This document shows positions 32,097 through 43,022 of a stretch of 64,000 bases of DNA, piece after piece. The DNA lies in NCBI GenBank assembly GCA_964036155.1, contig OZ038423.1, positions 34,177,249 to 34,241,248 of the forward strand. The letters run 5' to 3'. The position numbers and the translations under genes were made by a program. The notes beneath the pieces were generated by a model. The model made no database searches. It had not been told where the DNA came from and saw only the letters and a program-made list of their open reading frames with translations. The DNA is from Diploscapter coronatus. Taxonomy: Eukaryota; Nematoda; Chromadorea; Rhabditida; Rhabditidae. How positions within the stretch are numbered: the stretch's first letter is position 1; each line of letters begins with the position of its first letter.

Positions 32097-32733
32097 ATCA
32101 GATCGGACAAAAGGAATGTAGATTATGGTGCATTTGCACATTTTCATCTATCTCAGAAGATAAAAAAGGCCTTGTTGATCTTCTCCCACTCTTTATCTAC
32201 ATTCACGTGTAATCTCAATGCAGTTTCTGCACAGTTAGAAGAGCGTTTGTACAGAAATTGGATGGAAATTACATGCTAGTGTGGTGGAGATCACATGAGG
32301 CCAAATAAAAGTACCAATTCCATTTAAACTATTTCAATTCCTTTGTTCTTCCAATTTTTTTTTTGTTTTTCATCATTGTTAAATTTCTCTACGTGTATTT
32401 CCTGCGATCGTTTTTCCAAATTTTTCAAGGGTTTTGATGATGGATAAGTTATTTTAGAAAATGAACTTGTTTATTCAAAAATGAATCAATTCATAACAAC
32501 TCAGCATAAATTACAAATAAGATTTCATAAGTATCCATAAATAGAAAATTAGATCGAGCTGAAAGACGTTGGTAAAAACGAATTAATATTGCTGCAGTAC
32601 TTCGCGATTCAGCTAAATTATCAGTTTTAGTTGAAGATTCGGAATCTCGAAATATTATAGTCATCACAATCTGATGAATACGCATGAAAGCAAGACTGTT
32701 GGCAGTAGAGTGAACATTTCTTTCAATTCAGTG
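32097..32733. other. Convergent 3' region of DHX16 and PHGDH
   Basis: It contains the DHX16 3' UTR with an AATAAA near 32304 and, on the minus strand, an AATAAAC near 32470 that could end PHGDH transcripts. A minus-strand open frame at 32491-32685 could be part of the PHGDH 3' UTR or a terminal exon, but it resembles nothing known. Confidence 0.45.
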
Positions 32734-34931
32734 CTAGATCTTTTTGACTGACAACATCTCCCGTATGCAATGAGGAGTATTTACCTTCCCTTCCTCGTAG
32801 TCTCTTATACTCTTTCAAGTTGTAAATATCTTATTTTATCATAAAAATCTCTCAGACTTACAATTCCGAGGGGATTTCCCTTGTTGAATTGGACGATGTT
32901 CTCAGCGACTTCAACAGCCACGCGCAGTTGCGCGTCGATCGTGGAGGCACCCAAATGAGGGGTGCAGATCGCGTTCGGGTGATTGATCAAATCACGATAC
33001 TTGGGTGGCTCCTGGAATATTTGATGAATATCATAAAAATAGTTGTGTAGGCTCAAGACAATGTAAAAATATGCAATCTTAGTTAAGAAGTCAATGTTAT
33101 CAAATCACCATATTGCTATTTTCAATTTAAATTTAATTTCAATATCTTTTAATCTAGAAGAATTAGCCCTTTTCTGAACCAGAAGGATCATCAGAGATTT
33201 ACTGAAGTGAGAACAATTTCAATTTTGGCTAACTTCAAATACAAATAGCAGTTAGACTAAATTTAAGTGCGCAAATCTCTGAAAATCATAAAAATTGGGC
33301 AATTTTGAAATTCGGCTTTTCTCCTCCAAAATACTCTTCGATTCACCTCGACAAAGACATCGATGGCAGCACCGGCAGCTTGTCCCGAATTGAGTGCCTC
33401 GACCAGATCCTCTTCATTCACGATACCCCCTCTAGCCACATTGACGATTCTCACCCCTCTCTTGCACTTGCCGAGCACTAAATCAGTCATCAATACTAGC
33501 CTTTCATTGCCACTTGCCTTCCTTGTTGATGAGATTCTCGGTCTGTTTGATCAGCGGCACATGCACCGTGATATAATCTGCCTGAGACCAGATCTCATCC
33601 AGACTCAGCAGTTCGATATTTTTCTCAGCTGCTTGCTAAAATAATGAATGATCCTTTGCATAGGTAATAATTTTCGATTAAAAATCTTCAACATTAGGAA
33701 TACTGAATGTCTCATAAATACTGATAATGAATGACATTGAAAATGTTTGCTGTCTATAAAAACTGATATTTTGTGCTAATTTTCTAGGCAATCTCGTGAA
33801 ATGGGTCGAAAAAGTATCAATATAATGGTATAAAGTTAAAATATTCGAAAGCTCTGAAACAATTAAATTAAATTAAAAAATTGTGGTGAGAAAATTGATT
33901 TGCAACCCTATTAATTCTCAGATCCAATAGCAAAATCATACCTGCTTTGAAACGATCGGATCATATCCAATGACCCTCATTCCGAAGGCCTGCATCCTCG
34001 TAGCCACTTCCAGGCCAATTCTGCCCAAGCCAATTATGGCCAGAGTTCGTCCGAAGATCTAAGAAATTGGCAATTTGACAAATTGTACTATCGTATTATT
34101 TTGCACCTCTTCCCCCATGAAAGCCTTCCTCTCCCATTTGCCGTCTCTCATGGTGGCCACAGCCTGAGGCACATGTCGAGGCAGCGAGACGATCAGGGTA
34201 CACGTCAATTCGGCTGCAGAACGAGAATTCGCTTCTGTAATTGATAAAGGAATGAAGGACTTTCATTTGATAAGATAGGCGATAAGAAATTTCGTCGCTA
34301 TTTTCCGAGTGATGGTGATATAAAACAAAATGGTGCATAACTGTGTTGAATGAATATTAGAACTATGATCTTTCTACGTTCAAAAATCAGATAATCAAAA
34401 TACTCAAGAGCATGTTCTTTATATGATCTCCCAGTCCACAGTAATTCAGAGGCAAATCTTGCTTTTATGAAACTTCTCATAGGATTGTGACATAGTTGAG
34501 TGAATGCAAAAAAGAATGTAAACGTTCAAAACGAAACTCATAACATACGAGGAGTATTCATAACGAGTGTCTTTGTCTGCGTAGCAGCCCCCACATCGAT
34601 GTTATCCACTCCGGTTCCCGCTCTGCCGACCATTTTCAACTTGCCCTCTGCTGCTCTCAGCAGTTTGTCCGTAATCTACAAGAGAAACCTCGTTTTCTCC
34701 AACTCAATTCCTTGTCTTACTTTAGTCGCACTCCTCACGATCACTGCATCGAATTGCGGTAGAGTCTCAAGCAACTCTTCCTCTTTTTGCTTCGTTTTTA
34801 TCGTAACCTAGAATTTAAAATTCTTCGAATTCCACTTGAAAAATACGGATAACCTCGATTCCATTGTTCTTAAGGATGTCGACGCATTCCTTCTCGATGT
34901 CGTCGGCTACGAGAACTCGGGAGATCTGCAT
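32734..34931 (-). CDS. D-3-phosphoglycerate dehydrogenase (short form)
   Basis: The first, rate-setting enzyme of serine synthesis: it oxidises 3-phosphoglycerate with NAD. The start is at 34931 ([20 protein letters not shown]). Exons then give [49 protein letters not shown], the NAD-binding [17 protein letters not shown], the catalytic-Arg segment [16 protein letters not shown] and the catalytic-His segment [15 protein letters not shown]. The protein is about 330 residues. The C-terminal regulatory ACT and intervening domains of the long form are not seen, as in other short animal versions. The intron at 33478-33517 has a GC donor. The very end is uncertain: reading straight on gives a stop at 32805-32807; splicing to an acceptor near 32813 gives TAG at 32734-32736; a further 3' exon is also possible. 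Confidence 0.88.
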
Positions 34932-37657
34932 TTTCTGGTTTTCCTAATCTAAATATTAGTTTAAAAGATTTGCGATGTAAAGGGATAAATTATACATGAT
35001 GCGATCACATACAATCATACAGGTTTATTTATGAGTTATGGAGAATGAGAATTCGGAAGATTTAGATTTTGGCTATTCCGATTTTCTTTTTTTTAATTAA
35101 GAACGATAGACCCCAGAATTTTCAACGGGTAATACATAAATTACAGGGATCGATAAACTGAAATAAGATGTATTTATAAAGTCCAAAACAAGTGGACAGT
35201 GGTGTTGAATACACATGATAGCCCCGTGCTTCGGGCCGACAGTGCAGAAAGTCTGATTGCTTCCCTTTATATCTAACCACTATCTTACTCAGCACTATCG
35301 TAAACACTCACTCTCACGTACGCAATTCAACATGGGAAAACCATCTCACACTTTCAACTACTCGCAGAACATGTGTACTATGGACATCTGAATCTGAACA
35401 TGATGCAATATCACTTCAGCTACAGTTACAACTGAATTTTTCGGTCATGGTAAATGAAAAATGAATGATGTGCATTGAGACATCTAATCAAATAGATGGC
35501 AATTCTAAAGTAACACTAAAATGATAGAAGATACAAGTAAATGGATGAACATTATATTAGGCGGGTGAAAAAGTCTTCACAAGCAATTAGCCTGCTCATG
35601 TCGATTCTGACAAATATTCATTATATCAGATCAGATGAAATTTTGCCCACTATTATGCATCTCTAAAGAGGACAATCTGTACCCGATTTCATTCGGACCT
35701 GTTATGCATGCTTATGTTATTCAGAGAGAATTTGAAGACAACTAGTTGAATCTATTTATAAGCCTATTAAAATTCGAAAGCTTATATTTTGGAAAGTTAA
35801 TATTTCAATTTAGAAAGAAAAATAGCGATTCAAAATAAAAAGCGCCACTTGCAGGGACGAATCGTTTGAAAAGTGAAAGATAATAACGGGGTCACTTATA
35901 AGGAAGATCTGCAGAGCGGTTTGGGGTTGGGGACAAGGAAAGTGGAAAGTGAGTGGGACGATGTCCAGAGGCAATCAAAAACTATGACCGAACGATTGAT
36001 TGGGAAGCAGATAAGAAATTAGAAGTGATAAATCAGAATACAGAAAGGGCGATAAGCGAATATGACATCAAAAATGCACATAATCGATAATATGGCAAGA
36101 TTGGATCAGATAGTGACAATCTTCTTCGGGAAAAATGGCTGATTTGTAAGCAGACATCTTATTGCTTCACTACGTCACTCCATCAAATCAAAACCGTCAG
36201 TAAAATATTTCACGGATAAATAAAAATAGTCGACAATTTTAAAGATCGGATTTTGCTAAGAAAATTTATAACTTTTTCAGATATGAATAATGCATGTTTT
36301 GCGTTTGGGTCTTCTCATGGAATGCTCGATTCACTGTGTATGATACTCGGTGAGAATGAAACAAATGAAAATTACTTCTAAATTTATGTCGAATTTTGGT
36401 TTCACTATGCACTCAAATTATGCTATTTTCAAGTAGAACAAATCTACCACAATACGATATCAATTCCGATGCTGAAAATTCGGAAAAGCTTCATCAAGTT
36501 ATCTTCGATATCACAATATCATGTTTATTAACAATCTAAAACAACGTCATTAGTCCGTGTACCGCATTTGCACGAGATTAAAATGGCATCAATATATACC
36601 GTAATTTGATGCTAATAAAAATGATAATTGAATTTTGAAAAGTTGAGATTACAAAAGAAAAATCTGCTCAGGATTACGGTTACTATTGATTTTTGGCCCT
36701 TTCACCCCTTTTCACGTTTCTGACTTTATCTGTAATAATTCTTTTCTTGAATGCGTTAAATACGGATGCCAAATTCGATTTTCAATCTGCATAATATCAT
36801 ATTTTTAAATTCTGCAATTTAGCAAATCCGTCATATCGAAGCCTGTTTTACCAGCGACGACGACCATTCAATACGGTTAGCGTTGGTCCAGGTAAGCATG
36901 ATTGATTTCATTTTCCAAGAAGAACTCTTACTCATTTCAGATAGCATTCGTTTACGCTCAGTTAGCAATAGAGTGACGCATGCGTCATTTACGATATCAT
37001 GACATTCAATTAGAAAAAAAGCAAATAAATAAACGAAAATTAGTTTCATTCGTGAAAAATCGAAAAGACGTCATTGTGTGATGAAGAGCGTGCGTTAAAA
37101 TATTGAAATGAAGAAAAAATGTTAGATAACTGTGTTTACGTTCAATGGTGCAGAAAGATTTTCTGCAGACGAAATCAAGCAGTGTCTTTCTTGAAGCCTG
37201 GCACAGATAAAGCTACATCTTCAGCTTATTTATTATAAATATTTTTGTCTAAAAATTGAAATTGTGAATTTTTCGGTGGTAAGTTATTTAATTTTTTTAA
37301 TTTACGAAGATGAACGGTAGTTCGGGAAAGAAAAATTACAATGTGTCAGATAATAACTTTGAGTTTCATTTTTAAAAATGATGATAAATTCCCAAATACC
37401 TAAAGTTGCATCGAAACATAATAAGACTCTAGCTAACTATCAACAACTATATTTAGGCCTAGATAAATGTTTATTTTACCGTTAATAATCATCATATCTT
37501 GCAAGCACGGGGCAAAACAGAAATTTTATTATTATATGAAATTTAAAAGAAAGGGAGAAATTTCCTTCACCTCTCATCGTTTGACTTCTTTCATTCTAAT
37601 AAATTTCCATAAAGTCATGCTTCTTTTTCTTCAATTTCCACAACGATATTTACCAGA
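34932..37657. other. Intergenic region between PHGDH and SRH receptor
   Basis: A 2.7 kb divergent, AT-rich gap. A segment near 35120-35310 is a little GC-richer and has TATAAA-like boxes on the minus strand, but no clear LTR ends. No coding exon, RNA gene or inverted repeat was convincing. Confidence 0.45.
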
Positions 37658-40436
37658 ATGAGCGAAATCGAATTGTGCAGCAGTGAGATTCCGACCTACG
37701 ATTCGTACAAAATTACGCAGCACATCATCTCCTTCTCCTCTCTGCTCGTTAACCTGCTCACTGCATTCTGCATTCTCTGCAGATCGCCCGCCCACATGGG
37801 AAGCTTTAAATTCGTCCTTTTCTACCATATTTTTGCGTATGATATTTAGAGCATTCACACTATCAATTTGACACAATCTATTTTAGGGCCACCGTACTCG
37901 ATATTCTTCTATCGAATGCAATATTGCCAGTGAGTCAGAATAAATTATTGAAATTTTACGAGATTCTAAATCTGATCAAACAAAAGTAGACTTTCAGTCG
38001 GAATGAAAAATATTATAGGGAAAAAGGTCCGCAAGATAAAATATTTTGTAAGAAAAATGATACATGAGATGGTTTGTAATAAGGTCTTGGGTGAAAATTT
38101 AGGTTGAAAGGTCCGCACGAAGAATCAGACTTAAACTCTGTCTAGTTTTGAATACTATCAAAGCCAAAACATTTTTGTCAAATTGAACACATTTCAATCG
38201 TGCCGATAATTCAAGATGACATTTTCAAGTAGTTTAAATAGTTGAATACCTAGAACTTATATGAATAGCAGTTGCATTTCCATTGTTTACGGACGAATTC
38301 TTACAATTTGCAGGTAATGTTGCTGCCTTATTTAGCTGGTTATTCATTAGGATTCTTGAAATTCATCGATATAGGAGCGTTGACGATAATTGCATTTGCA
38401 GTATGCGGATGTAAGATTACTCAATATTTTTTTCATTCACCATTCTTATGCTCTACAAATTCAGTTGTAATGACTTCGATCGTGCTTCTGTTTGCCTGGA
38501 GGCATTATCAGATTCTGCCATCATTCGATCGATTGCAGCTATCCAAAACGAAGAAAATCATCGGTTGTATGCTTCTGCACATTTATATTGTAGCAGGACT
38601 CCCTGTAGTGGCTAATAAGTTGCCTATTCAAAACGAACTCAAGGATCAGCTTGTGAAGGTAGTAAAGTGTTAGTTTCTCACAGAATAGGAAGCAATTTAT
38701 TTTTTTTTTTTTTTTTTTTCTTCCTAGCCTTATTATTCCCACTGGGTGGGGTCGGCTACCCTCAAGCCCGTAGTGGGGCTCAGCCTTTGATAGGGGCAGT
38801 CGGCCTATCCTAGCCACACAGGACTAGTGGCCCGTCCCGAGGACAGACTGTTGTTGTGTGCAACAGCCGAGGGATTTTAGGCAAATTTTCGTGGTTTTAT
38901 CCACTACCAACATTTCTTAACCCCCTTGGTTTGGGTGAGGAGCGGGGGGCGAACTTGAGCCCTAGCTGTAGGCAGTAACACACAACCACTGCGCTACGCC
39001 GCCCTCTCAGGAAGCAATTTATTATAATTTTCGTTATATTTTTTTAAAATAAAAATAGCAAAATTTACATCTTTTCGAGGTTTTCGGCTTAAGAATATTT
39101 TGTCCTTTTCTCTAAGTCAGTTCAATTACAATGATCAAATGTAAAAAAAAATTAGAAAATTCAATCATCTGGCCATTGCGTGGTCCCAGAACTGCTTCTG
39201 CCCTCCACCTTCCTATTAGATGTTACTGCGGTTCCATACATCGCCATCGCTGTAATCTATATGTCATCAGCCACCTGCTTGTCTGCCTTCTTCATCTTCA
39301 ATGCTCTTCGCTGCATCAGTACAATGAATCACATCTCTCAAATGCAACGGGCTTTGCAGCGCAAATATTTCTTCACATTGCTTTTGCAGGTAAATTATTC
39401 TAAGCATTACTTTACGACTATCATCCTTCAATTGCGTATGTTTTTGATCAGAAAAGATGAGAATTCTTAGAAAATATTTCTGATTGTTCAAATATTCTCT
39501 CAGAGGAATCTGGATTATGGATGAGAAAATAGCTTGATGATGATAAGTAGGGGTGAGACGGAGTTGATATTAAAAATCGAAACCAGAATATGATCTTCGA
39601 CAATTTTCGGAATCGGAGCCGGAATTCCACCTCGCCTTGATGATAAGATTTCAAGAAGTATATGAAGCGCTCTTGAATAGAAAACGATGCTTTTTTAAGA
39701 AGCTTTTTATATATATCAATAATAAAAATACCCCTCAAATTTCATCATTATTCTCGATTCAGATCTGCATTCCTGTGTGCATAATCTTCGTGCCAGTCGT
39801 GTTCATGATAGGCATCGTGGCGCGGGATCTTCGTGATCAAAGTAATCGATGTCAGGATCGAATTTAGACTTCGAAAAGGAGTTAACTTTTTCAGACCTAA
39901 ATAATCTATGCTTTTCAATAATATCTTGTCATGGCATAATCAGCGGAATTTGCATTATATTGGGTGAGTATTTCTTCTAAAGAGTAGCATTTTTCAAATA
40001 TGAATAATCAAACACTTCAAAAGAATTGAATGATCGATTTAGCAAATCAAACCAAATTAAAAAAAAAAAAAAAATTGCAAATATGGGATTATCCGGCATC
40101 AGTAAGAATTGAAGAGTAGTTTTCTTCATCAACCACATATTGTCTTGATAGATTATAAATTTAGTAAAAAATCATTGAATAATTAGAGGTTTCGACAAAT
40201 TACTATAGAATTAGATGAAATGTCGATTGAAATGTTTACTTTTGCAGTGCATCCATCTTATCGAAGCCTATTTTGTAGATCAATTGCCCCCAAACCAGGA
40301 AGCAGCATTCCGGGTCAGTAACCTTAATTTCATCATCTCCAAAAATAGCCTATTTTCAGGTCATGTGTTTCTACGCCCAAACAACATTAATCCGCATCGA
40401 GCTTCACTAACTAACAATAACACCGTGAAATTGTGA
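37658..40436 (+). CDS. SRH-like seven-transmembrane chemoreceptor
   Basis: Nine exons (about 37658-37841, 37889-37931, 38314-38411, 38463-38658, 39156-39391, 39763-39849, 39891-39962, 40247-40319, 40361-40436) give a chain of hydrophobic segments. Their order fits the nematode 7TM_GPCR_Srh family. Typical pieces are TAFCILCRSPAHMGSFK at the end of TM1, RALQRKYFFTLLLQICIP before TM6, and the C-terminal NNLCFSIISCHGIISG with VHPSYRSLF, the family's NN..S.HG..S / h.PYR signature. Such receptors sit in sensory cilia. No stop or frameshift was seen, but the acceptor at about 39155 follows an A-rich tract and is weak. Introns contain a SINE (38701-39008) and a hAT-like MITE (39548-39639). SRI is an alternative family. 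Confidence 0.72.
38701..39008 (-). mobile_element. tRNA-derived SINE with poly-A tail and 14-bp TSD
   Basis: Read on the minus strand, the element starts GAGAGGGCGGCGTAGCGCAG. TAGCGCAGTGGTTG is a good tRNA A-box, and AAGTTCGCCCC further on is a degenerate B-box. It ends in an A run of about 19 (a T run at 38701-38719 on the plus strand). Perfect 14-bp direct repeats AGGAAGCAATTTAT flank it at 38687-38700 and 39009-39022. It sits in an intron of the SRH gene in antisense orientation. It is far GC-richer than its surroundings. A truncated relative lies at 49819-49904. Confidence 0.85.
39548..39639. mobile_element. 92-bp hAT-like MITE with perfect 8-bp TSD
   Basis: The left end TAGGGGTGAGACGGAGTT pairs imperfectly with the reverse-complemented right end CAAGGCGAGGTGGAATT. 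Identical ATGATAAG octamers flank it at 39540-39547 and 39640-39647. It lies within an intron of the SRH gene. The ends differ from the copies at 13916 and 14221, so it is a separate subfamily. Confidence 0.7.
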
Positions 40437-41261
40437 AGGTAGAAAATAGCAGCGAATAGACTCTAGTATAGGATCGAAGATGGGAAGGAAACTACCTCTC
40501 AATGCTCGATGCTCAATGGAAACGAATGTGCTATGTGATGAAAAATAACAGAAAATCATGCAATTTCAATTGACTTTCATAAAAGCAAATTCCTTGAATA
40601 AAATTTCTGTCCACATTATGCAGAATATATAACGGCGTTAATTAAGCGAGTATTTGTAAGACCCGAACAACCGTCAAAGAGAACTCACATTTCCGAAAAA
40701 GTCTCACAAATCATGATTTGATCATAGAGGTGGGTACCCCTCTGGGTCCTAGTCATAAAATCGAGGAGCTTAGACCCCACCCCCAAAAGTGGGCGGGGCT
40801 AGGTGGGGGTTGAAAACCGCGATTTGACTGTAAACAGGAAATACAAAGAACTTTTGCTATAAAAGGTCTTCGAAAAATTTCAAATATTTTAATATAAAAT
40901 TTGAGAGAAAAACGATTCGTTGCCCTATTTTAAATCTTGTCTTTCAGAAATCGCCTAGCTGCGTTACTTTTTCCATTTGAATGTTTATTTTTCCTTTCTT
41001 ATGAACGGCCATTCCATATTATCTAGAGCTGTCTGAAATTCGAAAAAATCGAACCTGAACTGAACTTCCAGACAGTTCGAGATTCAGTTCAGTTCGTACA
41101 GCCCTGATTAAAAGGAATATTTATTTCGGTTACAATTACCCCTCATCACTTTTGAATGTCTTCGAGAGTTGTCTGTATCATGTGTACTCAAATTAAAATA
41201 TTATTTTACATTTATTGAATAAAATTTCTACGTTAAATTTGAGATTAATATAATCAAGTTT
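40437..41261. other. Convergent gap with GC-rich hairpin and MITE remnant
   Basis: It separates the SRH gene from the first F-box/kelch gene. A GC-rich patch at about 40733-40815 contains the hairpin CCCCACCCCCAAAAGTGGG extended by CGGGGC, in otherwise AT-rich DNA. A MITE remnant is at about 41023-41106. The rest belongs to the left arm of the inverted duplication. Confidence 0.5.
41023..41106. mobile_element. Degenerate hAT-like MITE, copy C
   Basis: The right end, reverse-complemented, is CAGGGCTGTACGAA, matching the terminal sequence of copies A and B. The left end, near 41023, is CTAGAGCTGTCTGAA. No target duplication is left. Its right edge sits a few bases from the outer edge of the inverted-duplication arm. 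Confidence 0.5.
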
Positions 41262-43022
41262 TCATTTTATGTTAATTTTTCCCACTTCACGCCATTCATT
41301 CGTTTCTGGATCGTATTCCTCAATTGAATTGCAAAAATCTTCAGATCCCGATTTTTGAAATCTAAGTTAACAAATATTTGGTATAAAGATATGCAAAATC
41401 TCAGCTCACCCTCCGATTGCATACAATTTCCCGTTAGCGAAAATGAGCGGATGATGATTTCTTGCATAGTTCATATCAGCGATTCGAGAAGTTCGACTGC
41501 CAACTGGAGCTGAGGGGTCGAAACACAGGCAGGATTTTAATACTTCATCACCACTAAATATATAATGATACATTATTTATTATACAAAATTAATGACCTG
41601 GATCCCCCAGTTATGTAAATTCTTCCATTTAACGATGCGACTCCGAAAAAACCTCGTTTTTCTGGAATCTCTCCCATTTCAACCCATTCCCGTTCATCGT
41701 CTGATAATAGAAATATCTTTCTACATTCAAGTCCAGCAATAACTGAATATCCATAATTACAATAATGAATATGCTATAATGTAACCGTATAAAATTCCAT
41801 CGCATGTTATTGTTTGAGCCAATGTAATTGGAAGAGGAAAAGCAGGTCCTATTTGCCATTTTCCATCCATTAAAACCTGAATAAATTATTTCATGGGCTT
41901 TCATTCGATCTTCTTACATCAACTCGACCTATCGTTCCTCCTCTTCCAGGAATGTATCCACCCAAATAATATAATTTGTCCTTGAAATAAGTGACAAATG
42001 CACCACTACGCCATTCAGGAGGATTTGGACCTGTAAAATTCTTTGAATCGATCATTCATGGATTTGTTGATAAGACCTCTTGAAATTTGTCGAGCATCCA
42101 AGTCGTATATTTCAAACAATTTGTCAGCAGAGTTCAACGAAAAAATCTAAAATTTACAAAATTGGCAGTGTCAAATAAACTAATCTACCTTATCTTTTGT
42201 GGTTGCAACTTCCCATGACCATAAATAATTAGTAAATTTCGCAATCTGCTTAACAGAATAATTATGCGAATCAAACAGACAAATTCTCCCCTCGTTAATA
42301 CCGTTGTTGTTTTCATAATGCACTAAATACTAAAATTAATTTTCGTTCATATAAGAAGTATTTTCCTACTATAGAATAAAATTTTCCTCTCGAGCGCCAT
42401 CGGCAGATATCTCTTGATTATTCGCATCATTCGATTGTTAGTCCAGGCCAATTGTCCCAGGTCTTTGAATTCAGGATATTCGCAGATCAACAGTATAATT
42501 TCGACTGGTAAATTGGCTAGCATCTTTGTTAACAGACCTAAATAATCAGCATAGTATTATTTCGAAATGGAAATAGTAAAAGAGTATTGATTGAGTGAGA
42601 AAGTCTGGAATTAATGATTAAGTGAATGTGCACCCTATTTAAATAGCATTAAGTTGAGATTCAGAATATACAAATTGAAGCTAAAAATAAGTGAAGAAGA
42701 AAAAGAAATGACCATTCATGGAAGACGAGAATTGAGAACTGAACGAGGAAGATAAATAATTTGACAAGTGGATCTTTGGATCACTTACTCGGTATTTTCT
42801 GTATCTTTCATGCACTATTTCTCTCTTCATTGATTATATAGGCGATTTTTGGAGGTGCGTCATGACCACTTTCAAAAAGCCTTTGGGTTAAAATTCTCTT
42901 CGTATTTATGATCGTAATCTGTCTAGCAAGTGTGAATGAAGTAGAATTGAACGGGATCTGGATTGGGAAATAATTAAAGTTCTGAACTTCACAAACTTGT
43001 GTTATGATGATCAGATTTGAAA
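41112..43022 (-). repeat. Inverted duplication, left arm
   Basis: This arm carries the minus-strand F-box/kelch gene with its 5' and 3' flanks and matches 49903-51810 in reverse complement. The similarity runs from the 3' flank (near TTTATTTCGGTTACAATT, 41113-41130) to ATGATGATCAGATTT at the inner edge. Flanking non-coding DNA is matched as well as exons, so this is a DNA-level duplication, not retroposition. Confidence 0.85.
41262..42523 (-). CDS. F-box/kelch-repeat protein, copy 1
   Basis: Multi-exon gene with start at 42523 and stop at 41262-41264, about 330 residues. The N-terminal F-box reads LPVEIILLICEYPEF with LGQLAWTNNRMMRIIKRYLP. Kelch-type blades follow, for example LYYLGGY-like, LNGRIYITGGS and NGKLYAIGG motifs, ending EYDPETNEWREVGK. 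F-box proteins recruit substrates to SCF ubiquitin ligases through Skp1; the kelch propeller is the likely substrate reader. It is the inverted duplicate of the gene at 50392-51658. No disabling change was seen. Introns are very short, about 45-50 nt. The first uses a donor at TTCTATA/GTAGG and the acceptor TATTTAG. Confidence 0.75.

Noticed and set aside
35120..35310. Possible second LTR-like segment with TATAAA boxes
   Set aside because: No TG...CA ends, no flanking duplication, no clear similarity to the segment at 5248-5510.
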